Shown one piece after another: positions 23,061 through 35,064 of a stretch of 64,000 bases of DNA. The notes under the pieces were generated by a model. That model saw nothing but the letters and a program-made list of their open reading frames with translations. It was not told the origin of the DNA and searched no databases. Both the position numbers and the translations under genes were made by a program. The stretch comes from Anodontia alba (lineage: Eukaryota > Mollusca > Bivalvia > Lucinida > Lucinidae), in the NCBI GenBank assembly GCA_964016985.1, contig OZ024828.1, forward strand, positions 14,268,242-14,332,241, read 5' to 3'. Position 1 is the first letter of the stretch; each line of letters starts with the position of its first letter.

Positions 23061-23950
23061 TTTTTAGTTTTGTTTGAATGCAGTTAAGTAGGATGATGAG
23101 TGACCATTCCTTCAAATTAAGGATTATCAGAATTCAAAATATCGTCCAAATATCTCGAAGTTAAGTTAAAAGCTTCTGATCAATAATATCAGCTTATTTA
23201 TCACCAGGAATAGACATCATAAAACTGCTGCAAGAGAAGCACAATGAGTATCCATCGGAATTCCCAAAATTAGTGCCAAATCTAAAGAAATTCTTGTATA
23301 AAATGTATGATGATGCGTCACAAACGTTTCAGCAAGAACAAAGTTTAAACCGTTTTAGGCCATCAGAAGTAAAGAATGCATTCTTTTCCGTGCATACCAT
23401 CTATGACTTCTCGTCGATTTCGTAAGACTCTGTAACATTTATGGTTGAAAAAACTCGTATTAATATGATTGTAATAAGACTTTTTCAATCGGAAACATTG
23501 CCTGAATGTGGCTTTTTCACTTCAGAAGCTATTCATAAACATTCCACTTTATCATCCAAACAACCTATATATAAAGCTCTAGCTTTTCCTTTCGATAATT
23601 CAGTAAAATTTCATAGAACATCTTTATTATCACGGAATGTGTTCTAGACGGATAGTTCGAGTTACCGAAGGCTAATCATAGCGCCAGGTCGGCAGGCAAA
23701 TGGGAACAATTGAAGGGTGTCTTTTCAATCGTCTATGAAATACAGTCGAACCTCAATGGCTCGAACACAAAATGCAATTTGATCATAAAAAAGAACATAA
23801 CACTAAAATATTCTTAAATGTTTGTTTTGTTGAGCTATCGAAAGAATTTCATAGGGACTAAAAAATGAGTTTTAAACAGTCACGGTAAACGAGTCTTTAC
23901 TGTTCAAGCCAAGTCTTTACTGTTCAAAGTTTCAATAAACTTACATTAGG
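23061..23950. other. Spacer between the two direct repeats
   Basis: No recognised gene. The frame at 23441-23647 has no identifiable motif. Confidence 0.4.
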
Positions 23951-24215
23951 TGTCAGTCTTACTCTTTGTTGCTTTGTGGTTTATTCTGCGAGGCTATTTG
24001 CTTTAAGTCTAACTTTATATTATTTTGTTCTTGTATTTTTCAGTCTTTTTAGCATTGCAATTACCTCGTTTGGTGAATACAGGGCTTATCTTAGTGCTTT
24101 TCGTACGTTTGTTCCATTTGCGCTTGTTTGGTTTTGTCTGTTTCCTCTTCCTCTTCGTGTCTGGGATGGGCTGCTACTTGTGATTGTGGTACTCCCTGGA
24201 CGTTTCTCTTACCTT
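23951..24215 (+). repeat. Direct repeat pair, copy 2
   Basis: See copy 1 at 22785. The fragment TTGTGATTGTGGTACTCCC near its end also recurs at 33508 and, inverted, at 48620 and 53380. Confidence 0.8.
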
Positions 24216-24920
24216 TTTTGCCTCTAAGTTCTATATTATTTTGCATAGTACTTGTTGCAGATTTGTTTCCATTATTTATAGGTGACATAATGTCGTCCCT
24301 TTTTGAACATCTTAACGTTCTGAAGCTGATGCTGTTGGGGTATTCTTTTTTCTCTCTTTTAATATTTGTTATCTCTGTAAAGGTAATGAAAGTTTTTAAA
24401 ACATGGTAGATACGATTTAGCCAGAGTCATTTTTAGCCAGAATGATGTCAGCCAAATATAGCGAATTCTTCCAATACTAGATTTATATTTTCCTACGTTT
24501 AACCGTCTAATGGTATAATTGTCTCTTTAAACCAAACCTGGTGATTGTGAAAGGAGCTGCTCGCTAAAACTTGTCGTTTAGTTATAAGTTCAAACTCTGA
24601 ATATTGCACACTTCGTTTGCGCTTCCTCTCAGTATCAAGGATAGACAACTATATTTGATTGGGTTTTTCATTCGTTTCTTCATTAATTATTTGATTCAAT
24701 CCTTTTTTCTTCATTTTAGATAGTGATGTCCCACGCGCTACAATCTACGCGATTGATATTTTTGAAAATGTATTCTCTTTGTAAAACATGAAGTCACGTG
24801 GACTTTTTATGATCGAAATCAACTTTTAACGGCAAAATTCTCAAATATGACTATTACAATCAAGGTAAAATAGTATAGAAGCTGTCCAGAAATAGTCACA
24901 ATCCCAACTCATAACCTACA
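24216..24920. other. AT-rich spacer, nothing recognised
   Basis: A family D phrase (GCTGTCCAGAAATAGTCACA) appears at about 24880; otherwise unremarkable. Confidence 0.4.
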
Positions 24921-25205
24921 CATTACGAAAACATACATATAATTTTGACCCTCATAAACCCCACTTTTATATAGTAAAACTGGGGTTTACAGGGGTATAT
25001 ATTATGTTTCTTATTTCTGCTAAAAATACAGATTGTATATACTCATAAGGACTGCCTTGGGAAGGCGGTTCTAACGAGTACCCACAATCTATGTTTTGAG
25101 CAGAAATACGAAAAAAAATATCAGATTTTTTTTTTTATCTGGAAATTTTTAGTTTTTGATGGTGAAATTTTCAATATATTTAAATAGGCGTTTTTCGCAA
25201 TTAAT
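24921..25205 (-). mobile_element. Family 1 MITE, B-to-A
   Basis: A complete structure with a mutated left core arm (ACTGCCTTGGGAAGGCGG) and an A end GGCGTTTTTCGCAATT. Confidence 0.85.
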
Positions 25206-25297
25206 GACATCAAGGGAATGACAAAACAAACCCTGACAGACAGTACACAAGCCACAGACCACAGAGGAGCAAAACCACCAGCTCCCTCTTCCCCGAT

Positions 25298-25414
25298 AAG
25301 GTGCCCAGCGGGCACAAGACGTTTATACAACGTCGGCTCAACGTCGATGCAACGTCATGACGTTGGATCGACGTTGAGGCGACGTTGTATTAACGTCATG
25401 TGCCCGCTGGGTGA
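25298..25414. mobile_element. Palindromic element with GCCCAGCGGGCAC ends
   Basis: Ends GCCCAGCGGGCACAAGACGT and ACGTCATGTGCCCGCTGGG are inverse. The interior is ACGTTG/CAACGT-rich. A single right end remains near 34190-34222 (ACGTTATGTGCCTGCTTGG), and a longer relative at 1334-1478. Confidence 0.75.
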
Positions 25415-26259
25415 TCATTATTCTAAACAGGATCCACACTATCGCAATATAAGACAAGAAATCGGAAAAATAGATGGAAAACAAAAAAAATAAATAAATA
25501 AATAAAACGCAGCGAGCAGGCACAAGGGCATACAAAGCAAAAGGCCACAAGTTCTCACAAAGAGTTTATCTATTTTTCATCCTGTGCAACAGGAACTATC
25601 GGAGACCGAGTTTCATGGCGATTTTTTTTCATAATCTTAACACGATTGTAGGTAAAAAAAAAAATCAGTTACTGTTTTTCTGAACACCTCGCGAAGATTA
25701 TTAACAGATATAAAAATATCATGTAAAACACGGGTAATGTACGGCAAACAACATGCTTAAATATCAAACTTTTTTTTTTTACACTTTAGCAGCTTTACAT
25801 CCTTTTTTTTCAATTACGCTATGATAACGTCAGATTTCAAAGTAAATTACGTTTCGTTTCTAGATGGCTTTATTTCGGCCAGCTATGGCCCCACTGGTGT
25901 ATTTCTGTTTGCTCCTTCTGTCATTGAGAACTCAACTATGCTTCATCCTATGTCATATATAGCATTGTACTGCGATGGTTTACTACTGATATGCCCTGCA
26001 ATCTAACATATTGTTTATTGAACAACTGAGGCCAGTAGAAACAGGTGCGACTGAATAGATAGAACAGGTAATTTAGTTGTTAGATCATAAAGTTTCCAAG
26101 GCAACACGACAGATTAAAGAACAACAGGTACCCTAATTCGACATCCTATATCAGCCGCACCATAGGAAAATATGCTAACGGGGTATATATTTGAACAGCA
26201 ATTATCTTGATTAATCAGCGAAGCAGCATAAACCGATATGGACCGTTGCTATTACATAT
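25415..26259. other. AT-rich spacer, nothing recognised
   Basis: Several A or T runs; no gene. Confidence 0.4.
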
Positions 26260-26540
26260 CATTACGAAAACACTCCTATTCAAACATATAGAAAATTTCA
26301 CCTCCAAAAACTGACAATTTTCAGATAAAAAAACATGGTATTTTTTTTTTCATATTTCTGCTCATAACATAAATTGTGGGTACTCGTTAGAACCGCCTCG
26401 GCGAGGCGATTCTAACGAATACTCACAACTTATGGTTTTGAGCAGAAATAAGGGAAATAATGTATACCTCTATAAACCCCAGTTTTACTAAATAAAAGGG
26501 GTTTAAGGGGTCAAACTTATATAGGCTTGTTTTCGTGATG
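26260..26540 (+). mobile_element. Family 1 MITE, A-to-B
   Basis: CATTACGAAAACACTCC to TTTTCGTGATG, with a full core palindrome. Confidence 0.9.
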
Positions 26541-26923
26541 GCCTTCGGGGATGCGCATGCCTATTTGTGTCTTCAGTGTCATGAAAGTGCATTTTTACAT
26601 AGAGCGACTCTAATATCTTAGAATTATTTGGTATGTCACGATGCAATTTTCTATTTTAATGTTCATTAAAAACTGACAATTTAGCTGATGACATCATATA
26701 TAATGATTATGTTACGCAACGCAATTAAGATAAATACAAATCCCTAAAAATTAAGTTACACCACAAATTCATTATACCCGAAACATCCTTTTTCTGAAAT
26801 GATTTGAGAAAACTGTGGCATTATTTTCATGTAAATGCAACTTTAATTCTAGAAAAGTCAGAATACAGCTAATTTAACAATTTGTGTTTATATTCACATA
26901 CTACAAAAAATCACGAACCATCT
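26541..26923. other. Spacer, nothing recognised
   Basis: AT-rich between two MITEs of opposite orientation. Confidence 0.4.
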
Positions 26924-27210
26924 CATCACGTAAACATGCCTATATAATTTTGACCTCCTTAAACCCCACTTTTATATAATAAAACTGGGGTTTACGGGGG
27001 TATACATTATTTTATTTATTTCTGCTTAAAAAGAATGATTGTGGGTACCCGTTAGAACCGCCTCGTCGAGGCGGTTCTAACGAGTACCCACAATCTATGT
27101 TTAGAGCAGTAATATGAAAAATATCAGAAATTTTTATCTGAAAAATTTCGTTTTTTTTGGCGGTAAAATTTTCAGTATACATGTATTTGAATAGGTGTGT
27201 TTTCGTAATG
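26924..27210 (-). mobile_element. Family 1 MITE, B-to-A
   Basis: CATCACGTAAACATGCC to TTTTCGTAATG. Core CCGCCTCGTCGAGGCGG is intact. Confidence 0.9.
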
Positions 27211-27281
27211 TTCTAACACATAAACAAGGCATTAAAACTCACTTTTTTCGTAATATTTGTAAAGATATTCAACAACATAAC

Positions 27282-27407
<126 letters not shown>

Positions 27408-27708
27408 CATAATGCAGATTTAATTTTTGTTTATGAAAGATTCACGAAACAACGTCACTTTTTTCTATATTGTTCCATAACCGGTACTTGTTACTGATAG
27501 CCAATTTCCTCAAAACAACATCAAAATAAACAAAATAGTAAACAGAGATGCCGATACACATTTATATGGAGGTGTAGGTAACTCTGTTTTTTTTTTTTTG
27601 TTTTTTTTTTTATAGATTTTAATATCAGATTTAAATTCGTAAAGCCAACCCACTTATATAAAAGCACTGGACTATCAAGTGTGTCGAACGCCCTTACTCA
27701 CAGAACAG

Positions 27709-27920
27709 CGGGCCCCAGTAGCCTAGTGGATAGGAGAATTGATCCATTAGGTTTCTTACCGCTGTGGTTCGAGCCTCGCACGGGTCACATATGGGAAAGC
27801 CAAGTTCTGCTTACGGACGGTCGAGTGGTTTTCCCCGGGGTCTCCGGTTTTCGCCCACCTTTGATGAAAGATAGGCTCGATATAAATGAAATATTCTTCA
27901 AAGAGCCGTAAAGCCTAAAT

Positions 27921-27953
<33 letters not shown>

Positions 27954-27971
27954 ATAATAATAATAATAATC
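27709..27971 (+). mobile_element. tRNA-derived SINE, type II, with poly(A)
   Basis: Head GGGCCCCAGTAGCCTAGTGG (box A: TAGCCTAGTGG) and box B GGTTCGAGCCTC at about 27767. The body ends GCCGTAAAGCCTAAATC, followed by about 30 A and then (TAA)n. It is unlike types I and III in the body. Confidence 0.8.
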
Positions 27972-29075
27972 ACATAATCCAGCTCATTCACACCCACCGA
28001 AAAACACTATAACTGATACGTAATTACACCAGAAGATTAAGATTTTGCCTCCGTTTTGCAAATGGTACAACTGTTACAGGGAAGAGTTGTCATCCGAGTA
28101 TTTGGATCTTTTCCAAAAAACGAGGGATTCTCTTAAAAGGAAGGCTTTTCTCTAAACGGGAGCAGATCTGTACTTTCAATAGAAACTTTCTGTGAGACAG
28201 GAACAAAATATTTATATGTTAAATTTGGCTAATCAGAGCTGAAAAGATAATCGATTATCAGTCATGCCATTGTGATAGATAATCGATTAGTAAACACTGA
28301 AGATTTTTGTCATAATTTTAAGTGTCTGCCTGAGCATGACTCTTTCTATGTTATACTTAACTGAATGTATTGGTCAGACAGGCCTGAGCAAACAGTGTAG
28401 AACTAGATGAGACGCCGCAAACGCGGCGTCTCATCAGGGTCTACACTGTTTGCCACTCATCCAGCTATTTTTAGACACAAGATTGGGTAGTAAATTGTAC
28501 TTGTTCAAATTTTAGATAAAGTATGGTAAGGTGCTGAGGTGTCTGAATACTCAGGGTAAATACGGTAAAGTAACAGACACAGATATCAAATGATCGATTA
28601 TAAGCGAATCTGTAACGATATTTTTGTGGAATTTATCGATCAATTAATCGATTATCCGATTAATTGTGCCGGCCTTAGTCATATTCACTTCCCTTAAAAT
28701 ATCTCCTTTGTCCTGAGTTTGATAGATGATGGATGAGGTATTTCATGTTATTGCCATTCTATATAACCTGGGGCACAACGTTTCCTTCTAGATTGTACGC
28801 CCAGCAAAGTTTCAGAACAGCCTGTGCAAGTGCGCAGGCTGATCGCAGTCTTCTCTATCAGGCTGAGTACGCTTTAGATATTTTACTACACACAGAATGC
28901 CTTGCGTAGGCTCTGATCAGACTGCGCGGATGCGCAGGCTGATCTGAGTCCTCGCTGGGCGCAACTGCAATCTTGTAAGAAATGCTGTTCCCCGGTTTAT
29001 ACTATAGTTTTTTTTTGTTTTTTATATATATACTCATTTGGGAACACCACACTGAGTGACCAAAACAATGATTTT
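27972..29075. other. Spacer with palindromic repeats
   Basis: 28383-28462 is a clean GCAAACAGTGTAGA...TCTACACTGTTTGC hairpin with core GACGCCGCAAACGCGGCGTC. 28795-28975 is a GATCAGACTGCGCGGATGCG-type palindromic repeat. 28080-28200 resembles the dispersed block at 32790-32900. No gene. Confidence 0.55.
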
Positions 29076-29190
29076 GTTTTGTTTGTTTGTGTTGAGGTTT
29101 TACGGCCCAGTCAACCCAATGGGGTCATGTCGAGCGCGGTCAGTTTACCTAACCACACATTTACTGGGCAGGCTTAGTCCTCTAAGCTTT
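29076..29190 (-). mobile_element. Type I SINE, 3' half, inverted
   Basis: GTTGAGGTTTTACGGCCCAG, then ACCTAACCACACATTTACTGGGCAGG, is the inverse of the 3' body of the SINE at 11535-11818. The tRNA head is missing (5' truncation). Confidence 0.75.
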
Positions 29191-29501
29191 GTATTAAAAC
29201 CTGTTCAACGATACATTTTGTAACAACCAATCGTTTTGGAAGCTTTAATTAGCACTACTAAATATACATGAAATATAAAAATGGAGACACGAGCATGTCA
29301 CACTACTGGTGCATTGAACACACTTATAATTGAACCCTAACGTGGGAAAACGTACCTTATGACATGTTCACAACGAACACTGAAATCAGCCTGCGCATCT
29401 GCGCAGTCTTATCAGAGTTTTCCTTGTCCGTATGAAGAAACTAAGCATCTTTGGCTATGCAAAATTCGCTCAATGAAGATTCCGATCCGATGCGCAAATG
29501 C

Positions 29502-29785
29502 CATCACGAAAACATATCCATATAGTTTTGACCCCCTTAAACCCCACTTTTATATAGTAAATATGGGTTTACAGGGGTATACATTACTTTTCTTATTTCT
29601 GCTCAAAACATAGATTGTGGATACTCGTTAGAACCGCCTCGCCGAGGCGGTTCTAACGGGTACCCACAATCTATGTTTTGAGCAGAAATATGAAAAATAT
29701 CAACGGTTTTTATCTGATTTTTTTTTTTTTTCAGTTTTTGGAGGTAAAATTTTCTATATATTTGAATAAGAGTGTTTTCGTAATG
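29502..29785 (-). mobile_element. Family 1 MITE, B-to-A
   Basis: CATCACGAAAACATATCC to TTTTCGTAATG; core CGCCTCGCCGAGGCG. It faces the next copy, A end to A end, across 75 bp. Confidence 0.9.
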
Positions 29786-29860
29786 GCAGTCTGATTTGAA
29801 ACTCCACTAGGCGCATTTGCCTAAATCTACGTCTTCTGACGTTGCGGCTTGGCTGTTTTT

Positions 29861-30140
29861 CATTACGAAAACATGCCCATTCAAATATACTGAAAATTTT
29901 ACCACCAAAAAACGAAAATTTTCAGATAAAAAAATTCTGATATTTTTTCATATTTCTGCTCAAAACATAGATTGTGGGTACTCGTTAGAACCGCCTCAGC
30001 GAGGCGGTTCTATCGGGTAACACAATCTATGTTTTTGAGCAGAAATAAGAAAAATAATGTGTATCCCTGTAAACCCTAGTTTTACTATATAAAAGTGGGG
30101 TTTATGGGGGTCAAAATTATGTAAGCATGTTTTCGTGATG
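29861..30140 (+). mobile_element. Family 1 MITE, A-to-B
   Basis: CATTACGAAAACATGCCC to TTTTCGTGATG, full length; core CGCCTCAGCGAGGCG with one mismatch. Confidence 0.9.
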
Positions 30141-31053
30141 GGTTCCACTTCGAGTCGTTCTCACTTTCACTCTTTATCCCAACTCAATTACTATGTACGT
30201 CATTCATTCTCATTCTCGTGTTTACTTTAAGGTATACCCTATACCCTATACTTTCTATATCTTTCTTGTAATTAGTTCATCATTTCATGGAGCAGAGAAA
30301 ATTTATTTTACTTACATCTGTATGACTGTGATCGTAGTATATAGAATCTATTTTCTGATTTGTTAGGAGATGAATTAACCCATTTATGCTAAGCAGACTG
30401 CTACTTTAATTCTTTAGACAAGTCCATTTCCACCAGATGGAGTATTTAGTTAGTTTTTTTTTTATTATTACCATGTTTTATAGATGTCCTGTATTTAATG
30501 CAAACTGTAGACCCGGATCAGACGCCGCATGATGCGGCGTCTGATGCGGGTCTACGCTGCCTGCCAATGTCCCTTTTTATGGGACACTAGGCTTATATGG
30601 GTTAATATAATTCTCAAGGCTTTTTTTCGAATTTCATACTGTTTTTAATGCTTATTACTGTATGTCAAAATACACATATTTACTAAGACATATGCAAAAT
30701 ACCTTTAAACTTAGATTGCGTCCCAAAAAGCCCAGATTTACAGCAGAAAAGCAAAAGTTGTCTCCTATGGCATTCTGAAAATACGTCAATACATTAAAAC
30801 TCAACTCTTGTCAAAACTCCAACTCCTTTCAGTATATATAATGACTTTGTTTGATGTTTTTGTTGTTGTTTCGCAGCACTTTTGAAAAATAGGAACCATG
30901 GTGCCCAGAAAAAGACACAATCACAAAACATAGCCTACAATGAGGAAGCGTAATCAAACTACAGTGTACGATGGACAGGATACACATTAAAATCAAGGAA
31001 AAAGAAAGTTACCAACTCCGCCTTCCCTAAAAGCTTATCCACATTAATAATAT
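30141..31053. other. Spacer with one hairpin repeat
   Basis: 30500-30567 is the GCAAACTGTAGACC hairpin with core GACGCCGCATGATGCGGCGTC. The remainder is AT-rich. 30895-30960 has the family D phrase TGCCCAGAAAAAGACACAAT. Confidence 0.5.
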
Positions 31054-31493
31054 ATTATTGCATAAAAAGCAGTGCCGCACGTTATTAACAGCCGTGCATT
31101 AACCGGCCAAAAGCCGTGTATTAGCAAGGCAATTCATGCGCTGTTAATGTACGGCTACGCAACTTTCAATATGATCGTACCGGGGCCACAGATTTGCTGC
31201 CGTTACGAGATGTGTACTGCCCGGCCCTAGAACGAGCATAGTCCATGGAAATTGCGTTCGCGAGACATTGGTGAAAAGGCGAAACAAAATAGTGCAAGAA
31301 ATAACGCGAAATGTAGCAAATGTTTTCAGTTTTTATGCAATAACAGCGATCGAACATGGTTTTTCAAAGCATTAACATTCGCCAGGTCCCAAGGGAGGTG
31401 TTGAAAACCGCGGCCTCCGGCCTCGGTTTTCAACACCTCCCTCGGGACCTGGCGAATGTTAATGCATGAAAAACCATGTTTGATCCCTATAAT
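31054..31493 (-). mobile_element. 440-bp non-autonomous element, copy 2 (inverted)
   Basis: The inverse of 2077-2512, with scattered substitutions and a shorter hairpin spacer. The right end holds the strong hairpin with arms ATTAACATTCGCCAGGTCCC and core ACCGCGGCCTCCGGCC. The pair lies 29 kb apart in inverted orientation. Confidence 0.8.
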
Positions 31494-32035
31494 ACAGTTT
31501 TATTTGCAATACAACAAACACCAGCTTTTTGTAATTTAATGCTAAAAAATATACCCTTCAGGCAGCATAAGCAAATGATCACACGGCAAATATGTTCCTC
31601 AGACTGAATAATAAGATAGGCCGCGCCATGCACAAACGTGTCATCGGGCATATGCGGACAGCAAAGGCTCAGACCAGTCTGTGCTTCCCCGCAGTCTGAC
31701 CAGGATAGCCACTGTCCGCTAACAGAATCACTGGATACTACAGAATGTATGAATAGAGAGCAAAGGCATGGATGATATTTTGCGCATGCGCGGGATGATC
31801 TTTTCGCATGTTCAAAGGCATGTTTTCGCTTGACGCGGTCCAAATATAAAGTTATATAACAGCTACAAACGCCTTATTTGAGAGCTTTGTTTTACAAGTT
31901 TGTGACAGTTTGTGGCGAAGACAAGTGTTTTAACCTCGGTATAAATACCAGATTCAGTGCCAAAGGAGCCTGGATACAATAAGTATATTTTCCATAATCT
32001 TTTTGTGTAGTAAAGATAGCGTTTATGGCTTCTCC
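31494..32035. other. Spacer with palindromic-repeat fragment
   Basis: 31640-31830 has GCGGACAGCAAAGGCTCAGAC and TCTGACCAGGATAG, parts of the dispersed GATCAG palindrome. No convincing gene. Confidence 0.45.
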
Positions 32036-32530
32036 CCATACATCAGCATAATGCAGGTTATATTTTATTTCCTTTGGGATCATTGAGCTCATCTTGGTAA
32101 TTTTGAAAATCGAATGCCGCTTAAGCCGGCACTAGGGGGCGTATGCAGCCTCGCAAACTATAGTTGTGCATATGAAGAGACTCAATCAAACCGAGTCTCC
32201 CAATATTCGTGATTTTGTGTGTTCTTTGTTTCCAAAGGCAATCCTTTTTTATTTTTATTTTACTCTACTGTAGCTGGTGTAGTGCCGTGTGGCAGCCGTA
32301 AAAAGTCTCCCCGTACATTATCGTAGTACAGGTTATATTTTATTTCCTTTGGGATCATTGAGTCCATCCTGGTTATTTTTAAAATCGAATACCACTTACA
32401 GCATATGCAGTCTCGCAAACTACAGCGTTGCATATGAAGAGACTCAATCAAATCGACTCTCCGATTTTCGTGATTTTGTGTGTTCTTTGTTTCCAAAGGC
32501 AATCCTTTTTTACTTTTATTTCTATTAAGT
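32036..32530. repeat. Tandem duplication of a 210-bp block
   Basis: 32040-32255 and 32325-32520 share TATATTTTATTTCCTTTGGG, GCAGCCTCGCAAACTA / GCAGTCTCGCAAACTA, and CATATGAAGAGACTCAATCA in the same order, about 280 bp apart. Related sequence is at 33150-33320 and, inverted, 6341-6620. Confidence 0.85.
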
Positions 32531-32544
32531 TCCTCTACACCAGG

Positions 32545-32935
32545 CCCCGAGGTTATAAAACCTTTTTCATGCTCAGCTCAAATCAGCTGAGCATGAAATT
32601 TTCTCTGCTAATAAATATGAAAATGTTGGCATTTTCATATTTATTAGCAGAAAAATTTCATACTCAGCTATGTTTAGCAAGAAACAATTTGCAAATGTTA
32701 GTAATTTGAGATTTATTAGCAGAATAAATTTCAAGCTCAGCTGAGTTGTGAATTGAAAAAAAAAATTTCAAAACTTCGAAGCCAAGTCTCTTTGCAAAAG
32801 GGATCTTCTCTACAAGAAAAAAATTTCCTGCCAAGGGGAATGAATTCGTTTCTTTTAGAGCAGAATCCTTTTCAGAGAAAGGCAAAACTAATTTCACAGC
32901 GAAGCCTCCATCGAATTGGAAATTATACATACAAA
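32545..32935. repeat. Complex palindrome around CATGCTCAGCT and a dispersed block
   Basis: ATGCTCAGCTCAAATCAGCTGAGCAT is followed by GCTAATAAATATGAAAATG and its inverse, then a degenerate third arm (GATTTATTAGCAGAATAAAT). 32790-32900 is a dispersed block (GGGATCTTCTCTACAAG). No gene. Confidence 0.65.
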
Positions 32936-33538
32936 GTCGACTGTTGATTCATTTGAAAGATCGAATCGTCATGACTAGAAGTAGAAATAAAGCACGAGTG
33001 TGCATGTGTGCCGTTACCAGCATGTACGTGTATGACAGATTGGATTGATTGTATTTTGAATCAGCTTAATATTCAACTAGCTTTACTTTTATGAAATCAA
33101 TTTGTATTATCTTTATTTGAAAACACTCGTTCTTAATGAGTTAGCGTGGCGTATGAAACCCTACAAATTTCAATGCTGTCGTACGAAGAGACCATTAAAA
33201 TCGAGACTGATTTTCGTTCTTTTATATGCTCTTTGTTTCTAAGGACAATCTTTACAGATTTTATTGATTCTGTTTATGAGGAGAACTGCAATTTGCAACG
33301 ATGCTTATGTTCTCTAGCACCGACATAGCGGTACATTTTTTTTTCAGGATTATTAAAATATGCACAATGATAACAAAAGCTGCGAAATATATATAGTACA
33401 CTGTAGCAAACAACGTGGAGACTGTTACGGGCGCCACACATGCCTTTATACTAATTGTAATGCAGATAAATAAATTCCAGAAAGAGCCGTCAGGGATTGG
33501 CTGCGACTTGTGATTGTGGCGCTCCCTGGACTTTTCTT
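32936..33538. other. Spacer with dispersed-repeat fragments
   Basis: 33150-33320 is a decayed GAAGAGACCATTAAAATCGAG-type repeat. 33490-33535 is family D (TTGTGATTGTGGCGCTCCC). Confidence 0.45.
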
Positions 33539-33810
33539 CATCACGAAAACATTCCTATATAATTTTGATCCCTTAAACCCCACTTTTATATAGTAAAACT
33601 GGGGTTTATAGAGGAATACATTATTTTTCTTATTTCTGCTCAAAAAAATAGATTGCGGGTACTCGTTAGAACCGCGGGGCGGTTCTAACGAGTACCCTCA
33701 CTCTATGTTTTGAGCAGAACTATGAAATATATTTGATTTTTTATCTGAAAAATTTTAGTTTTTGGTGGTAAAAATTTTCAATATATTTGAATAGGCGCGT
33801 TTTCTTAATG
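33539..33810 (-). mobile_element. Family 1 MITE, B-to-A, core tip shortened
   Basis: CATCACGAAAACATTCC to TTTTCTTAATG. The palindrome tip is reduced to ACCGCGGGGCGGT. Confidence 0.88.
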
Positions 33811-34608
33811 TGTAACATTTTTTAAGTTTTGGAAGTAAAGAAAATACAAACACTTAAAAAGAAAACAGCAGTCTCGGGTTAAGTGAGTCTGTTCTTGAGC
33901 AGTACTGCAACTTGCTACGCTGCTCACTAGCGCTGGCTTGTGCAGTACTTTTTTTCCAAAGATTAACTAAAGGAAGCATTACTAAAACAAACAGACACAT
34001 TTTTACTGAATCAGGGCATAAACAGTAATACATATGCTCTGCAACCTCAGAAAACGTTCCTTCTGACTCCTGCTTCCAGCGATTATTCAGATCAGCCTGC
34101 GCATTTGCGCAGTCTGATCAGTATATTCACCGGGCGCACTTTGGTAAACAAAGGTCGCAACGCCTGACATTGAATCAACTTTGAATCGTTGTTGTTTTAA
34201 CGTTATGTGCCTGCTTGGTTTACCTCTTGGGTGGCAACACTGATAATGCCCGCGGCAGCGCCTTGAGAGATATGTTACTTTCACATTATTCAAAATTGGC
34301 TCATGGACACAAGAGGAGAAAGTATAAAGAAATGTATATGTATCAGTTATGCCATGTACATGTAATGTTAAAGTTATATTGAAACAAAAGGTTAAGTTAA
34401 TCTTAAAACCTTTCACGTGGGGTTTTCGAAACCTGGAAGCACCCGAGTTTATCAGGAAATCCATACCTAGAAGATAATTGTTGTATAAATGTTTATTATA
34501 TCATTAGCAATTATATTACTATGGAATCATGGACTGCTTCAGGCAATTTTAATCTTTATACTTCGTTCCTTTACGGGACTATCATCAAAGCAGATGGAAA
34601 AGCAATGA
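33811..34608. other. Spacer upstream of gene B
   Basis: 34085-34140 is a GATCAGCCTGCGCATTTGCG palindromic fragment. 34185-34225 is an ACGTT repeat end. No exon of gene B could be identified here. Confidence 0.4.
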
Positions 34609-34887
34609 CATTACGAAAACACGCCTATACAAATGCATTGTTAATTTTACCGCCGAAAGAACGAAAATATTAAGATGAAAAATTGTAATATTTTTCTTAT
34701 TTCTGCTCAAAATATAGATTGTGGGTACTCGTTAGAACCGCCTCGGCGAGGCGGTTCTAACGAGTACCAACAATCTATGTTTTAGGCAGAAATAAGAAAA
34801 ATAATGTATACCCCTGTAAACCCCAGTTTTACTATATAAAAGTGGGGTTCAAGGGGATCAGAATTATATAGGCGTGGTTTCGTGATG
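34609..34887 (+). mobile_element. Family 1 MITE, A-to-B, upstream of gene B
   Basis: CATTACGAAAACACGCC to GGTTTCGTGATG; full core. It ends 177 bp before the gene B start codon, with the B half nearest the gene. Confidence 0.9.
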
Positions 34888-35064
34888 AAGAAACAAACGC
34901 AGCATATAAGACAGTTTACAATTTTGGACGGTATAATGTTTATAGAGACTGACAAACAGAATTATGGATTCCTCTGACATTTGTCATATAAATGCGTTAG
35001 TTATCTTTAGTGCAGGAAGACTTCATATTTTTATTTGATATTTATTTTATCAAATAAACTAGAA

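Noticed and set aside
29359..29613. Recurring frames with FDPLKPHFYIVKLGF-like peptides (here and near 700, 6836, 41701, 43507, 44082, 51972, 54933, 61212)
   Set aside because: The peptide is the shadow of the family 1 MITE B half, which lacks any intact ORF and diverges without codon bias.
31487..31843. 118-codon minus-strand frame
   Set aside because: Overlaps a GATCAG palindromic-repeat fragment and the end of the 440-bp element; no recognisable domain or splice context.
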